Assembly: GCF_035953295.1 (NCBI RefSeq)
Contig: NZ_CP108370.1
Location: 6,991,001 to 7,055,000, forward strand
Direction: 5' to 3'
DNA length: 64,000 bases
Source: Streptomyces sp. NBC_01335
GTDB taxonomy: Bacteria; Actinomycetota; Actinomycetes; Streptomycetales; Streptomycetaceae
Positions 33,944-43,040 of the stretch are shown here, one piece after another; within the stretch, counting starts at the first letter, position 1, and each line of letters begins with the position of its first letter. The notes under the pieces were generated by a model, which was not told the origin of the DNA, ran no database searches, and saw only the letters and a list, made by a program, of their open reading frames with translations. Position numbers and translations under genes: made by a program.

Positions 33944-36865
33944 GTGACGGACCTTCCGCTTCCCTTCCGCGACCCGCAGTTGCCCTTCGAGGCGCGCGTC
34001 GACGACCTGCTCCAGCGGCTCACGACCGACGAGCGGATCGCGATGCTGCACCAGTTCGCGCCGCCGGTGGAGCGGCTGGGACTGGCCTCCTTCCGCACCG
34101 GTCAGGAGGCGCTGCACGGTGTGGCCTGGATGGGCGGGGCGACCGTGTTCCCCCAGGCCGTCGGCCTCGGCGCCACCTGGAACGACGACCTGGTGCGCCG
34201 CGTCGGCGAAGCCGTGGGCGACGAGGTACGGGCCAAGCGCCGGAGCGACGACCGGGTCGGCCTCAACGTCTGGGCCCCGACAGTGAATCTCCTGCGCCAC
34301 CCCCTGTGGGGGCGCGGCGAGGAGGGGTACTCCGAGGACCCCGCGCTCACCTCCGCCATCGCCGTCGCGTACACCCGCGGCCTGCGCGGCGAGCACCCCC
34401 GCTACTGGCGCACCGCCCCGGTCCTCAAGCACTGGCTCGCCCACAACAACGAGACCGACCGGGACACCGCCTCCTCCTCCGTGCGCCCCCGCGTCCTGCA
34501 CGAGTACGACCTGCGCGCCTTCCGCGACGCGGTCCGCGCCGGAGCGGTCGCCGGGGTCATGCCGGCCTACAACCTCGTCAACGGCCGCCCCAACCACGTC
34601 TCCCCGCTGCTCGACCGGGAGCTGCGGCAGTGGACCGACCAGCCGCTCGTCGTCTGCTCCGACGCCGGCGCGCCCTCCAACCTGGTCGACTCCGAGCACT
34701 ACTTCGACACCCACGAGGAGGCCACCGCCGCCTCCCTCAAGGCGGGCGTGGACAGCTTCACCGACCACGGCACGGACTCCTCCGTGATGACCGGCCGCAT
34801 CCGCGACGCGCTCGCCAAGGGGCTGCTCGACCCCGAGGACATCGACCGGGCGGTGCGCAGGCTGCTCCATCTGCGCTTCGCGCTCGGCGAGTTCGACCCT
34901 GAGCTCGACCCCTACGCGGACACCGACGCCTTCGACACCCCCGCCCACCGCGAACTCGCCCTGGAAACGGCCGAACAGGCCGCGGTCCTGCTGAAGAACG
35001 ACGGTCTGCTGCCGCTCGCGCCGCGCGCGGGGCGGAAGATCGCGGTCGTCGGCCTGCTCGCCGACGCCTGCAAACTCGACTGGTACAGCGGCACCCTGCT
35101 GCACCGCTCCACCCCGCTCGACGGGATGCGCGCCCGCTACGGCGCCGACGACGTGCTGTACGCCGAAGGCGTCGACCGGGCCCTGCTCACCTGCGAGGCC
35201 GGTCAACTCCTCGTGCCCGCAGCACAGTCGGCGACCGGCGGGGCGCGCGGCGAGGAAGGCGCGCTCGACCCGGCGCTCCTCACCGGCCGCACCGACCTCC
35301 CGCCGCTCGTCGCCGCCCCCGAGGGCACCGCCCTCGCCGTGGTCGACTGGGGCGACGGCGTCCTCACCTTCCGCACCGACGAGGGGCTCCACCTCTCCGT
35401 CGCCGAGGACGGCTTCGTACGCGCCTCCGCCGAGGAGCCGGGCGGCTGGATCGTCCAGGAGACGTTCCGCCTGGAAGCGGTCGAGGGACACGACGGAGGA
35501 CACCGCCTTCTGCACATCGGTACGGGTGGGTACGTGTCTGTCGCCGCCGACGGAGCAAAGGTTGCCGAGAACGGCGAAAAGATTTCGGCCGACCGCGCGA
35601 CCGTCTTCGGCGTCGAGATCGTCGAGCGCGGCGCGGACGAGGTCGCCCGGGTCGCGGCCGAGGCCGACACCGTCGTCGTCGTCGCGGGCAACGACCCGCA
35701 CATCAACGGACGCGAGACCGAGGACCGCACCACCCTCGCCCTCCCCGCCCAGCAGGAGAAGCTCTGGCGCGCCGCGCACGCCGCCAACCCGCGCACCGTG
35801 CTCGTCCTCACCTCGGCCTACCCGTACGCCGTACCGGAGGCCGACGCCACCCTCCCCGCCCTGCTGTGGACCGCGCACGGCGGCCAGGCCGCCGGCACCG
35901 CGCTCGCCCGGGTCCTCGCCGGAGACGTCTCCCCGGCCGGACGCCTCCCGCAGACCTGGTACGCCGGTGACGACGACCTGCCCGACCTGTTCGACTACGA
36001 CGTCATCGGGTCCCGCCAGACGTACCTCTACTTCGACGGCACCCCGCTCTACCCGTTCGGCCACGGCCTCTCCTACGCCTCCTTCGCGTACGAGGACCTC
36101 ACCGTCGCCCGCGAGGACGACCTGCTCCGGGTCGGCCTGACCGTCACCCACACCGGCGCGGCAGCCTCCGACGGGGCCGCCTCCGACGCGGCCGCCCCCG
36201 GTGCGGCGGCCTCCGACGAGGTCGCCCAGCTCTACGTACGCCGCACCGCCCCGGACGCCGCCCGTCTGCCGCTGCGCAAACTGGTCGGCCACCGCAGGCT
36301 GAGCCTCGCCCCCGGCGGCTCCGAGCGACTCGAATTCCTTGTGCCGGTCGCCGAGTTGGGTCACTGGGACGTGGCGCACGGCCGCTGGACCGTGGAGCCG
36401 GGCTCCTACGAGCTGCTGGCCGGGGCGTCCAGCGCGGACATCCGGCTCGCCGCCGCCGTGGAGGTGGACGGAGAGCCCTCCGGGCCCCGCCCCGTCCTCG
36501 CCGCCGGCATCGAGGCCGCCGACTACGACGAGCAGTACGGCACCGGGATCGTGGACCGCGCGAAGACGGACGGCGACGCGGTCACCGCCACCGGCACGGA
36601 GGGCGGCCGACTGGTCTTCGGGGCCTGCGACTTCGGGCCGGGGGTGCGCAGCGTCACCGTCCACGCGGCCGGTGAGGGCACGGTCGAGATCGAGACGGAC
36701 ACCGCCGCCGCGGCCGTCGACGTCCCCGCCACCGGCGGGCCGTACGACTACCGGTCGGTGACCGCGGCGTTCGGGGCGGACGGGGTGGCGGACCTCCGGG
36801 TCACCCTGCGCGGCGCGCTGCGCCTCGCCCGCCTCACCTTCGCCCCCTCGGGAGCGTCCGAGTGA
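33944..36865 (+). CDS. Glycoside hydrolase family 3 beta-glucosidase with inserted beta-trefoil and C-terminal CBM-like domain
   Basis: A 973-residue cytoplasmic enzyme. The N-terminal barrel has the nucleophile Asp240 in VVCSDAGAP; KHWLAHNNE is the conserved KH-loop. The C-terminal alpha/beta domain is split by an insert (about 410-560) with FRTDEGLHLSV and GTGGYVSVAADG repeats of a fascin-like beta-trefoil, then resumes with GNDPHINGRETEDR, where the acid/base Glu resides. An FnIII-like domain and a C-terminal CBM6-like sandwich (about 840-973) follow. It removes non-reducing beta-glucosyl units. GTG 33944 is chosen because AAGGGGA precedes it; ATG 33902 has none. Confidence 0.9.
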   Translation: MTDLPLPFRDPQLPFEARVDDLLQRLTTDERIAMLHQFAPPVERLGLASFRTGQEALHGVAWMGGATVFPQAVGLGATWNDDLVRRVGEAVGDEVRAKRRSDDRVGLNVWAPTVNLLRHPLWGRGEEGYSEDPALTSAIAVAYTRGLRGEHPRYWRTAPVLKHWLAHNNETDRDTASSSVRPRVLHEYDLRAFRDAVRAGAVAGVMPAYNLVNGRPNHVSPLLDRELRQWTDQPLVVCSDAGAPSNLVDSEHYFDTHEEATAASLKAGVDSFTDHGTDSSVMTGRIRDALAKGLLDPEDIDRAVRRLLHLRFALGEFDPELDPYADTDAFDTPAHRELALETAEQAAVLLKNDGLLPLAPRAGRKIAVVGLLADACKLDWYSGTLLHRSTPLDGMRARYGADDVLYAEGVDRALLTCEAGQLLVPAAQSATGGARGEEGALDPALLTGRTDLPPLVAAPEGTALAVVDWGDGVLTFRTDEGLHLSVAEDGFVRASAEEPGGWIVQETFRLEAVEGHDGGHRLLHIGTGGYVSVAADGAKVAENGEKISADRATVFGVEIVERGADEVARVAAEADTVVVVAGNDPHINGRETEDRTTLALPAQQEKLWRAAHAANPRTVLVLTSAYPYAVPEADATLPALLWTAHGGQAAGTALARVLAGDVSPAGRLPQTWYAGDDDLPDLFDYDVIGSRQTYLYFDGTPLYPFGHGLSYASFAYEDLTVAREDDLLRVGLTVTHTGAAASDGAASDAAAPGAAASDEVAQLYVRRTAPDAARLPLRKLVGHRRLSLAPGGSERLEFLVPVAELGHWDVAHGRWTVEPGSYELLAGASSADIRLAAAVEVDGEPSGPRPVLAAGIEAADYDEQYGTGIVDRAKTDGDAVTATGTEGGRLVFGACDFGPGVRSVTVHAAGEGTVEIETDTAAAAVDVPATGGPYDYRSVTAAFGADGVADLRVTLRGALRLARLTFAPSGASE

Positions 36866-36929
36866 CCCGGCACCGCACCGCAGCAGCCGCCCAGCCTCCG
36901 CTCACCACCGTCCCCGGCAAGGAGTCCTC

Positions 36930-39230
36930 ATGAAGTTCACCGACGGATTCTGGCTCATGCGGGAGGGAGTCAGCGCCTCCTACGCCACCGAGATCCGCGA
37001 TCTGCGCGTGGACGCCGACCGGATCACCGCCCATGCGGCGGTCATGCGGGTCACCGGGCGCGGCGACACCCTCAACACCCCGCTGATCACGGTCGAATGC
37101 TTCACGCCCGCCGAGGGGATCATCGGCGTCCGCGCCACCCACCACGCCGGGAAGGTCAACCACGGCCCGGACTTCGAGCTGACGGCCGATGCCGAGCCGC
37201 ACGCATCGGTGCGCACCGTGCGGGAGGGTTCGGTCGCCGAACTCACCAGCGGACCACTGACCTTGAGGCTGGACAAGGACGGTCCCTGGGGTCTCACCTT
37301 CCTCGACGCCGACGGCCGACGGCTCACCGGAGCCGACCGCAAGGGCACCGCCTTCGCCACCACCCCCGACGGCGCCCACCACATGGTCGCCCAACTCGCT
37401 CTGGCTGTCGGGGAGAACGTCTACGGCCTCGGCGAGCGGTTCACCCCCTTCGTGAAGAACGGCCAAGTCGTCGACGTCTGGCAGGCGGACGGCGGCACCA
37501 GCAGTGAACAGGCCTACAAGAACATCCCGTTCTACCTCTCCTCGCGCGGCTACGGCGTCTTCGTCAACCACCCCGGCAAGGTGGGCTTCGAGATCGGCTC
37601 CGAGTCCGTGGGCCAGGTGCAGTTCAGCGTCGAGGACCAGACGCTGGAGTACTACGTCGTCGCCGGCCCGACGCCCAAGGACGTACTCACCCGCTACACC
37701 GCCCTCACCGGCCGCCCCGCGCTCCCCCCGGCCTGGTCCTTCGGGCTGTGGCTCACCACCTCCTTCTGCACCTCCTACGACGAGGAGACGGTGACCTCCT
37801 TCGTGGAGGGCATGGCCGAACGCGACATCCCGCTCTCCGTCTTCCACTTCGACTGCTTCTGGATGCGCGAGTACCAGTGGTCGGACTTCCTCTGGGACCC
37901 CGACGTCTTCCCCGACCCGGAGGGGATGCTCGCCCGCCTCAAGGAGCGCGGGCTGCGCATCAGCATGTGGATCAACCCCTACATCGCCCAGAAATCGGCC
38001 CTGTTCGCCGAAGGTGCCGAGAAGGGCTACCTCGTCCGCCGGCCCAACGGCGACGTCTGGCAGTGGGACCTCTGGCAACCGGGCATGGCCCTGGTCGACT
38101 TCACCAACCCCGAGGCGGCCGCCTGGTTCCAGAGCAAGCTGAAGGTCCTCCTCGACCAGGGAGTCGACTGCTTCAAGACGGACTTCGGCGAGCGCATCCC
38201 CACCGAGGTCGTCTGGCACGACGGCTCCGACCCCGAGCGGATGCACAACTACTACGCGCAGATCTACAACCGCGCGGTCTTCGAACTCCTGGAGAAGGAA
38301 CGCGGAAGCGGCGAGGCCGTCCTCTTCGCCCGCTCGGCGACCGCCGGCGGCCAGCAGTTCCCCGTCCACTGGGGCGGCGACTGCTTCGCCTCCTTCAACG
38401 CGATGGCCGAATCCCTGCGCGGCGGACTCTCGCTGAGCCTCTCCGGCTTCGGCTTCTGGAGCCACGACATCGGCGGCTTCGAAGGCACCCCCGACCCGGC
38501 CGTCTTCAAGCGCTGGGTCGCCTTCGGCCTCCTCTCCTCGCACAGCCGCCTCCACGGCAACGTCTCCTACCGCGTGCCGTGGGAGTTCGGCGAGGAAGCG
38601 GTCGAGGTGACACGGCAGTTCACCCTCCTCAAGCACCACCTGATGCCGTACCTCTACGGCGCCGCCGCCGAGGCCCACCGCACCGGCGTCCCGGTGATGC
38701 GCCCGATGCTGCTGGAGTTCCCGGACGACCCGGCGACCCGCACCCTGGACCGGCAGTACATGCTCGGCCCCGATCTGCTCGTCGCCCCGGTCTTCTCCGA
38801 GGAGGGCGAGGTGGAGTACTACGTCCCCGAGGGCACCTGGACCCACCTGCTCACCGGCGAGACCGTCACCGGACCGGTCTGGCGCCAGGAGGTCCACGGG
38901 TTCGACAGCCTCCCGCTGTACGTACGGCCCGGCGCGGTGCTCCCCTGGAGCAGTGACGACCAGCGCCCGGACGGCGACTGGCTCGCCGACCTCACCCTGC
39001 GGGCCTTCGGCCCCGCGCCGGACTCCGGGACGAGCACGGCCACGACCACGACCGAGGTCACCGTCCCCGGCCTGACCGGCGAAGCGGCCGCGACCTTCCA
39101 CGTCGTCCGCGACGGGGACGGCGTACGGGCCACGGCGGAGGGCAGCGGCCGGCCCTTCCGCGTCACGGTCGAGGCCACGGGCGCGACGGCGGAGGGAACG
39201 GGCACGGTGGAGGTGCCGCCCGTCGGCTGA
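36930..39230 (+). CDS. Glycoside hydrolase family 31 alpha-xylosidase (YicI-like)
   Basis: A 766-residue cytoplasmic enzyme. The nucleophile Asp418 is in KTDFGERIPTEV, the YicI-type signature (GERIP rather than the GMNE of alpha-glucosidases), and the acid/base Asp484 is in WGGDCFASF. FHFDCFWMREYQWSDFLWD is also YicI-like. The preference should be alpha-1,6-xylose on glucose, as in xyloglucan oligosaccharides. The ATG follows AAGGAG by six bases and lies 64 bases after the GH3 stop, so both are one transcript. The last 80 residues are Thr/Ala-rich and form the distal beta domain. Confidence 0.93.
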   Translation: MKFTDGFWLMREGVSASYATEIRDLRVDADRITAHAAVMRVTGRGDTLNTPLITVECFTPAEGIIGVRATHHAGKVNHGPDFELTADAEPHASVRTVREGSVAELTSGPLTLRLDKDGPWGLTFLDADGRRLTGADRKGTAFATTPDGAHHMVAQLALAVGENVYGLGERFTPFVKNGQVVDVWQADGGTSSEQAYKNIPFYLSSRGYGVFVNHPGKVGFEIGSESVGQVQFSVEDQTLEYYVVAGPTPKDVLTRYTALTGRPALPPAWSFGLWLTTSFCTSYDEETVTSFVEGMAERDIPLSVFHFDCFWMREYQWSDFLWDPDVFPDPEGMLARLKERGLRISMWINPYIAQKSALFAEGAEKGYLVRRPNGDVWQWDLWQPGMALVDFTNPEAAAWFQSKLKVLLDQGVDCFKTDFGERIPTEVVWHDGSDPERMHNYYAQIYNRAVFELLEKERGSGEAVLFARSATAGGQQFPVHWGGDCFASFNAMAESLRGGLSLSLSGFGFWSHDIGGFEGTPDPAVFKRWVAFGLLSSHSRLHGNVSYRVPWEFGEEAVEVTRQFTLLKHHLMPYLYGAAAEAHRTGVPVMRPMLLEFPDDPATRTLDRQYMLGPDLLVAPVFSEEGEVEYYVPEGTWTHLLTGETVTGPVWRQEVHGFDSLPLYVRPGAVLPWSSDDQRPDGDWLADLTLRAFGPAPDSGTSTATTTTEVTVPGLTGEAAATFHVVRDGDGVRATAEGSGRPFRVTVEATGATAEGTGTVEVPPVG

Positions 39231-39236
39231 CCTGGG

Positions 39237-39281
39237 GCCGGTCGTACCGGGGGACGGCCCACCGCCCCCGGCGCGACCGGC
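39237..39281 (+). terminator. Hairpin terminator after GH31 gene
   Basis: Seventeen-base arms (39237-39253 and 39265-39281) pair except for two central positions; it begins seven bases after the stop, ending the GH3-GH31 operon. Confidence 0.7.
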
Positions 39282-39368
39282 GACCGGACCGGGTACCACA
39301 GCCCCCGGTCCGGGGCGCCGTCCCCCTCGGGTTCGGGGGCGTCCGGCGGGGCTGGCTAACATGCCCGC

Positions 39369-39875
39369 ATGCCGTCCCCGTCCCTCTCCCTTGCACCGCT
39401 CCGCTTCTCCCCGCAGGAGATCGCCGAGCTGGTCGACCTCTACACCAGCAACCCGGAGTACTGCCGCGCCGCCGGCGAGTACGACCCCGAGAACGTCCGG
39501 GCCGACCAGGTCGAAGCCGATCTGCGGCGGGAATCCGGCATCGAGGGCGGTGAGGTGCTGCTCGCCCGTGACGAGCGGGGACGGCTCGTCGGGCTGCTCT
39601 GCCTCCTCGGCCGTCATCCGAAGGACGGCCTGCCCTGGATCGGGCTGCTGATGGTGCACGGCGGCGTCCGCCGCAAGGGCATCGGCCGGTCGCTGGCCGG
39701 CCTGGTCGAGGAGCGGTTCGCCGCCGAGGGCCGGGACGGCATCCGCCTCGCGGTCCTGGAGAACAACCCCGACGCCCTCACCTTCTGGAGCTCGCTGGGC
39801 TGGCAGGAGATCGACCGGCGTACCGACCGCGAACACGGCCGGCCCTGCTACGTCATGCACAAGCGGCTGACCTGA
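39369..39875 (+). CDS. GNAT-family N-acetyltransferase
   Basis: A 168-residue protein with a GNAT fold. The acetyl-CoA pyrophosphate loop is RRKGIGRSLAG (about residues 98-108), preceded by strand PWIGLLMVHGGV. The C-terminal LENNPDALTFWSSLGWQE is the usual GNAT ending. It transfers an acyl group from CoA to an unknown amine. Start: ATG 39369, with no strong Shine-Dalgarno, possibly leaderless. It stands alone. Confidence 0.92.
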   Translation: MPSPSLSLAPLRFSPQEIAELVDLYTSNPEYCRAAGEYDPENVRADQVEADLRRESGIEGGEVLLARDERGRLVGLLCLLGRHPKDGLPWIGLLMVHGGVRRKGIGRSLAGLVEERFAAEGRDGIRLAVLENNPDALTFWSSLGWQEIDRRTDREHGRPCYVMHKRLT

Positions 39876-39910
39876 GCCCTCGGGCGGCCACAGGCGGTGT
39901 CCGGGTCCGG

Positions 39911-40297
39911 TCAGACGCGGGGGACGGCCACGATCTGGACCTCGTCCTCGTAGACGACACGGCCCGGATCGGCCGACTCCACCCGGACACAGGGGACCCC
40001 GTGGGCGGCCAGCAGGTCGAGGTAGCCGTCCACCCGTTCGATGAGATGGACCGCGGAGGTCTTGAACCACGCCACCGCGCCGGGGTTCACGGCGGAGTCG
40101 TAGACCTCCGGATCGGTGGCGGACGGGTTCGGGTAGTGGCCGTCGTACCAGTCGTTCGCCGCCCGCCAGAAGCGGAACTGCTCCTCGCTCAGCCGGCCCT
40201 CCCGGGCGAGCCCGTTGGCGAGACCGAACACGCCCGGGTACTGGCCCCGGTGGTTGCGGACCGGGCCCTGGAACCTGACGTAACCGTGGTCGGTCAT
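39911..40297 (-). CDS. Hypothetical protein
   Basis: A 128-residue soluble protein without a recognised domain. It is rich in aromatic residues, with FRFWRAANDWYDGHYPNP in the middle and a C-terminal YEDEVQIVAVPRV. It looks like a conserved small streptomycete protein. The ATG at 40295-40297 follows GAGAGGTAC. It converges on the GNAT gene. No function can be given. Confidence 0.72.
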   Translation of the reverse strand: MTDHGYVRFQGPVRNHRGQYPGVFGLANGLAREGRLSEEQFRFWRAANDWYDGHYPNPSATDPEVYDSAVNPGAVAWFKTSAVHLIERVDGYLDLLAAHGVPCVRVESADPGRVVYEDEVQIVAVPRV

Positions 40298-40401
40298 GCC
40301 GTACCTCTCCCACCTGCCGAGGCCGCCCCGGGCGCCCGGGACGGGACGTGCGGGGCCACCCTACGGCGGCGGGCGCGGGGGCCGGACGGGACGCCCCCGG
40401 T

Positions 40402-41982
40402 TCACAGCCCCACGAGCAGCTGGACGCAGACGATCTTCACCAGGATGCTCAGCGCGAACAGCGTCGAGTAGCCGCTGTTGACCCGGCTGTCGCTCACCCG
40501 GCTGTTGGTGTACGCGAGGATCGCCGGGTTGCCCACGTACCCCGAGAGCAGGCCCATGGTCCGCTCCCGGCTCTGGCCGAGGGCCTTCGCGACCAGGACC
40601 ATCAGCGCGTAGCTGACGACCGCGCCGACCACCAGGACCGCCAGCAGTTTCAGGCCGAACATCGAGAAGGCGTTCTCCCGGAAGGAGTAGCCCGAGCTGA
40701 GGCCGACGATGGCCAGGAAGAGCAGCAGGCCGATCTGGCGCAGGGTGAGGTTGGCCCGGGTCGGCAGCGTCCAGACCAGGGGGCCGGTGCGCCGCAGCCA
40801 GCCGAGGACCATGCCCATCACCAGCGGGCCCGCGCCGGTGCCCAGGGCCAGAGTGGTGTTGCCGAGGGTCAGGGACGGGATGCCGACGAGGAAGCCGAGC
40901 GCGAGGCCGAGGCCGAGGCTCACCGCGCTGACCTCGCTGACCTTCGCCTCCGTGTCGCCGAGGAACCGGGTGACCTCGGCGGAGCGCTCACGGGGCATGA
41001 CCACGCGGAGCCGGTCGTCCAGCTGGAGGACGAGGCCGTCGTGGGCGAGCATGTCGAAGTCGCCGCGCCGCACCCGGCTGACGGCCGCCCCGTAGGTCTC
41101 GGCCAGCCGGAGCTCGGCGACGGTGTGGCCGGCCAGGTCCGGGTTGGTGAGCAGGACGCGGCGGTAGTCGACGGTGGACCGGTCGTCGAGCAGGTGGGCG
41201 GCGGCGAGTTCGCCGAGGCGGGCGGTGGCCGCCACCACGTCCTCCTCGCCGCCCACGACCTCGACCAGGTCGCCCGGGTACAGCCGGTCCAGCCGCGTGG
41301 CGACCCGGGGCGCGGCGCCCACCGCGCGGTACTCGCTGGCCAGGACGCGGTGCTCGGCGACGCCCGGTACGTCCGCCCAGGCGATCTCGCGGGTGACGTG
41401 CACCGTCCGGGTGACGAGGGTGGCGGGCAGCCCGGAGCCGGGGTCGCGCCGGGCGGACCACCGGCGGCGGGCGGCGATCGCCGCGACGAACATGATCGTG
41501 ATCACCACGGCGAGCGGGTAGCCGATCGCGTATCCGACGGCGGGCTGCGCCGGGTCCTCGGACGCGGCCTGGGCGGCGGCGAGCCCCGGGGTGGTGGTCC
41601 CGATGCCCGCGAACCCGCCGGCGAGGAACGGGCCGCTGATGCCCAGGGCGCCGTGGCCGAGCGCGCCCACCACGACCGCGGTGACCGCGAGCGCCACGAT
41701 CGCCCCGGCCATCACCGCGAGCTGGCCACGGAGTTCACGGAAGAACGCGGGCCCCGACTCCAGCCCGACGGTGTAGACGTACAGGGCCAGCCCCAGGGCC
41801 GACACCCCGGCGGGCAGGGCGGCGGCGATGTCCTTGTCCAGGGCGCCCACGAAGAGGCCGACGAAGAGCACGCCCGCCGCGCCGAGCCTGACCGGGCCGA
41901 AGCGCACCATGCCGAGCAGGGCGCCGACCGTGATCACCGAGAACACGGTCACCCAGGGGTTGTCCGCGAAGAACTGCCACAC
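40402..41982 (-). CDS. AspT/YbjL-type transporter with TrkA-C domains
   Basis: A 526-residue membrane protein with about 10 helices arranged in two halves (about 5-175 and 345-526). Between them are two soluble RCK_C/TrkA-C-like domains (about 185-340; YPGDLVEVVGGEEDV and LVLQLDDRLRVVMP). GIGTTTPGLAAAQ and the later GYVGNPAILAYTNSR form the signature of the aspartate:alanine exchanger family. Substrates are probably small carboxylates. GTG 41982 is chosen because AGGAGG lies eight bases before it. No decarboxylase is adjacent. Confidence 0.9.
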   Translation of the reverse strand: MWQFFADNPWVTVFSVITVGALLGMVRFGPVRLGAAGVLFVGLFVGALDKDIAAALPAGVSALGLALYVYTVGLESGPAFFRELRGQLAVMAGAIVALAVTAVVVGALGHGALGISGPFLAGGFAGIGTTTPGLAAAQAASEDPAQPAVGYAIGYPLAVVITIMFVAAIAARRRWSARRDPGSGLPATLVTRTVHVTREIAWADVPGVAEHRVLASEYRAVGAAPRVATRLDRLYPGDLVEVVGGEEDVVAATARLGELAAAHLLDDRSTVDYRRVLLTNPDLAGHTVAELRLAETYGAAVSRVRRGDFDMLAHDGLVLQLDDRLRVVMPRERSAEVTRFLGDTEAKVSEVSAVSLGLGLALGFLVGIPSLTLGNTTLALGTGAGPLVMGMVLGWLRRTGPLVWTLPTRANLTLRQIGLLLFLAIVGLSSGYSFRENAFSMFGLKLLAVLVVGAVVSYALMVLVAKALGQSRERTMGLLSGYVGNPAILAYTNSRVSDSRVNSGYSTLFALSILVKIVCVQLLVGL

Positions 41983-42092
41983 GTGCGCCGCCTCCTGTCT
42001 TCCGACCGGCAAACGAAAGGCTCGGCCCTGTCGGGGGCAGCTTCCGGCAGGCCCGTACGCCCCGCCACTCGGCGGCGCACGGTCCGGACACG

Positions 42093-42129
42093 ACCGCGCC
42101 GCCGTCCCGGAGGGGGACGGCGGCGCGGT
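42093..42129 (-). terminator. Hairpin terminator after the membrane-protein/VWA operon
   Basis: Perfect 16-bp arms (42093-42108 and 42114-42129) with a five-base loop lie 17 bases downstream of the operon's last stop. Confidence 0.85.
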
Positions 42130-42146
42130 GGTTCCCGGCGTTCGGG

Positions 42147-43040
42147 TCAGACGCCCGGCGGTACGTGCGACGGGCGGCCCCGGCCGCGCGTCACGGAGTA
42201 GCCGAAGACACCGGCCAGGGCGGCGAGCACCGCTCCGCCCGCGCTCCACAGCCAGCGCTGCGTCCACCAGCCGGAGGACCAGCCGTCCTCCGGCTCGCTG
42301 CCGGCCACCACGACCGGCTCGTCCGTCGCGCCGTCCGTGGGGGAGGCGGACGCACCGGAGCCGGCGGCGGCCCGTACGGCGGAGGAGCCGGGCACCAGCG
42401 GCTCGGAGAGGGTGCCGTCCACGTCGTGCGCGCTGCCCGCGTCGATCGAGGTGGCCTCCACCCGGGCCCCGATGGGCTGGCCGAGGTCGGTGTCGGGCAG
42501 GTCCAGCACGGTCAGCCGTACGTAGTAGCTGCCCGGCAGCGGGTCGTTGGCCCACGGCTCGGACCAGGCGCGCACCGGGCGCAGCACGCAGTCGAGCTCG
42601 ACCGTCGCCGCGTCGGCCGCCGCCGTGCGGGTCTGGTGGCCGTACATGCACGCCTGACGGCGGCGCAGGCCGTCGTAGACGTCGATCTGCCAGGTGGACG
42701 CCCCGTGCCGGAGCGACGCCTCGGGGAGGGTCACGGTGGCCCGTACGGTCGGCCGCTGCCCGGCGTCGGCCGGGAAGACCCAGTAGAGGTAGTCGCCGGT
42801 CGAGGCCTGCGCGGTGCCCGCCTGGTCCTGCTGGAGGGCGGTCGCGGTACGGAAGGTGGTGCCGGCCTCGGTGGGGCCGGCGTCCGAGCCGTCCTCACCG
42901 GGGCTCGCGGAGGCCGACGGGTCGTCGGCCAGGGCCGGGCCGGCCGAGGAGAACAGGGCGAGGCCGGCGACCAGGGCGCCCGCGCTCGCGCGCAGCACCC
43001 GGTGCGTGCGCGTGGTCCGGGTACGGGGGGTCGTACGCAT
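42147..43040 (-). CDS. Exported membrane-anchored protein of unknown function
   Basis: A 297-residue protein with a signal peptide (about 1-36, ending GPALADD), an extracellular part of about 220 residues and a C-terminal membrane helix (about 263-283; SAGGAVLAALAGVFGYSV) before an Arg-rich tail. The middle part (GTTFRTATAL, GDYLYWVFPADAG, and a single disulfide-capable pair RRRQACMYG/VELDCVLRP) resembles bacterial pre-peptidase-like sandwiches. The ATG at 43040 shares its A with the stop of the VWA gene (TGATG) and has GGAGG nine bases upstream. The gene therefore depends on, and probably works with, the VWA protein. Confidence 0.75.
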   Translation of the reverse strand: MRTTPRTRTTRTHRVLRASAGALVAGLALFSSAGPALADDPSASASPGEDGSDAGPTEAGTTFRTATALQQDQAGTAQASTGDYLYWVFPADAGQRPTVRATVTLPEASLRHGASTWQIDVYDGLRRRQACMYGHQTRTAAADAATVELDCVLRPVRAWSEPWANDPLPGSYYVRLTVLDLPDTDLGQPIGARVEATSIDAGSAHDVDGTLSEPLVPGSSAVRAAAGSGASASPTDGATDEPVVVAGSEPEDGWSSGWWTQRWLWSAGGAVLAALAGVFGYSVTRGRGRPSHVPPGV

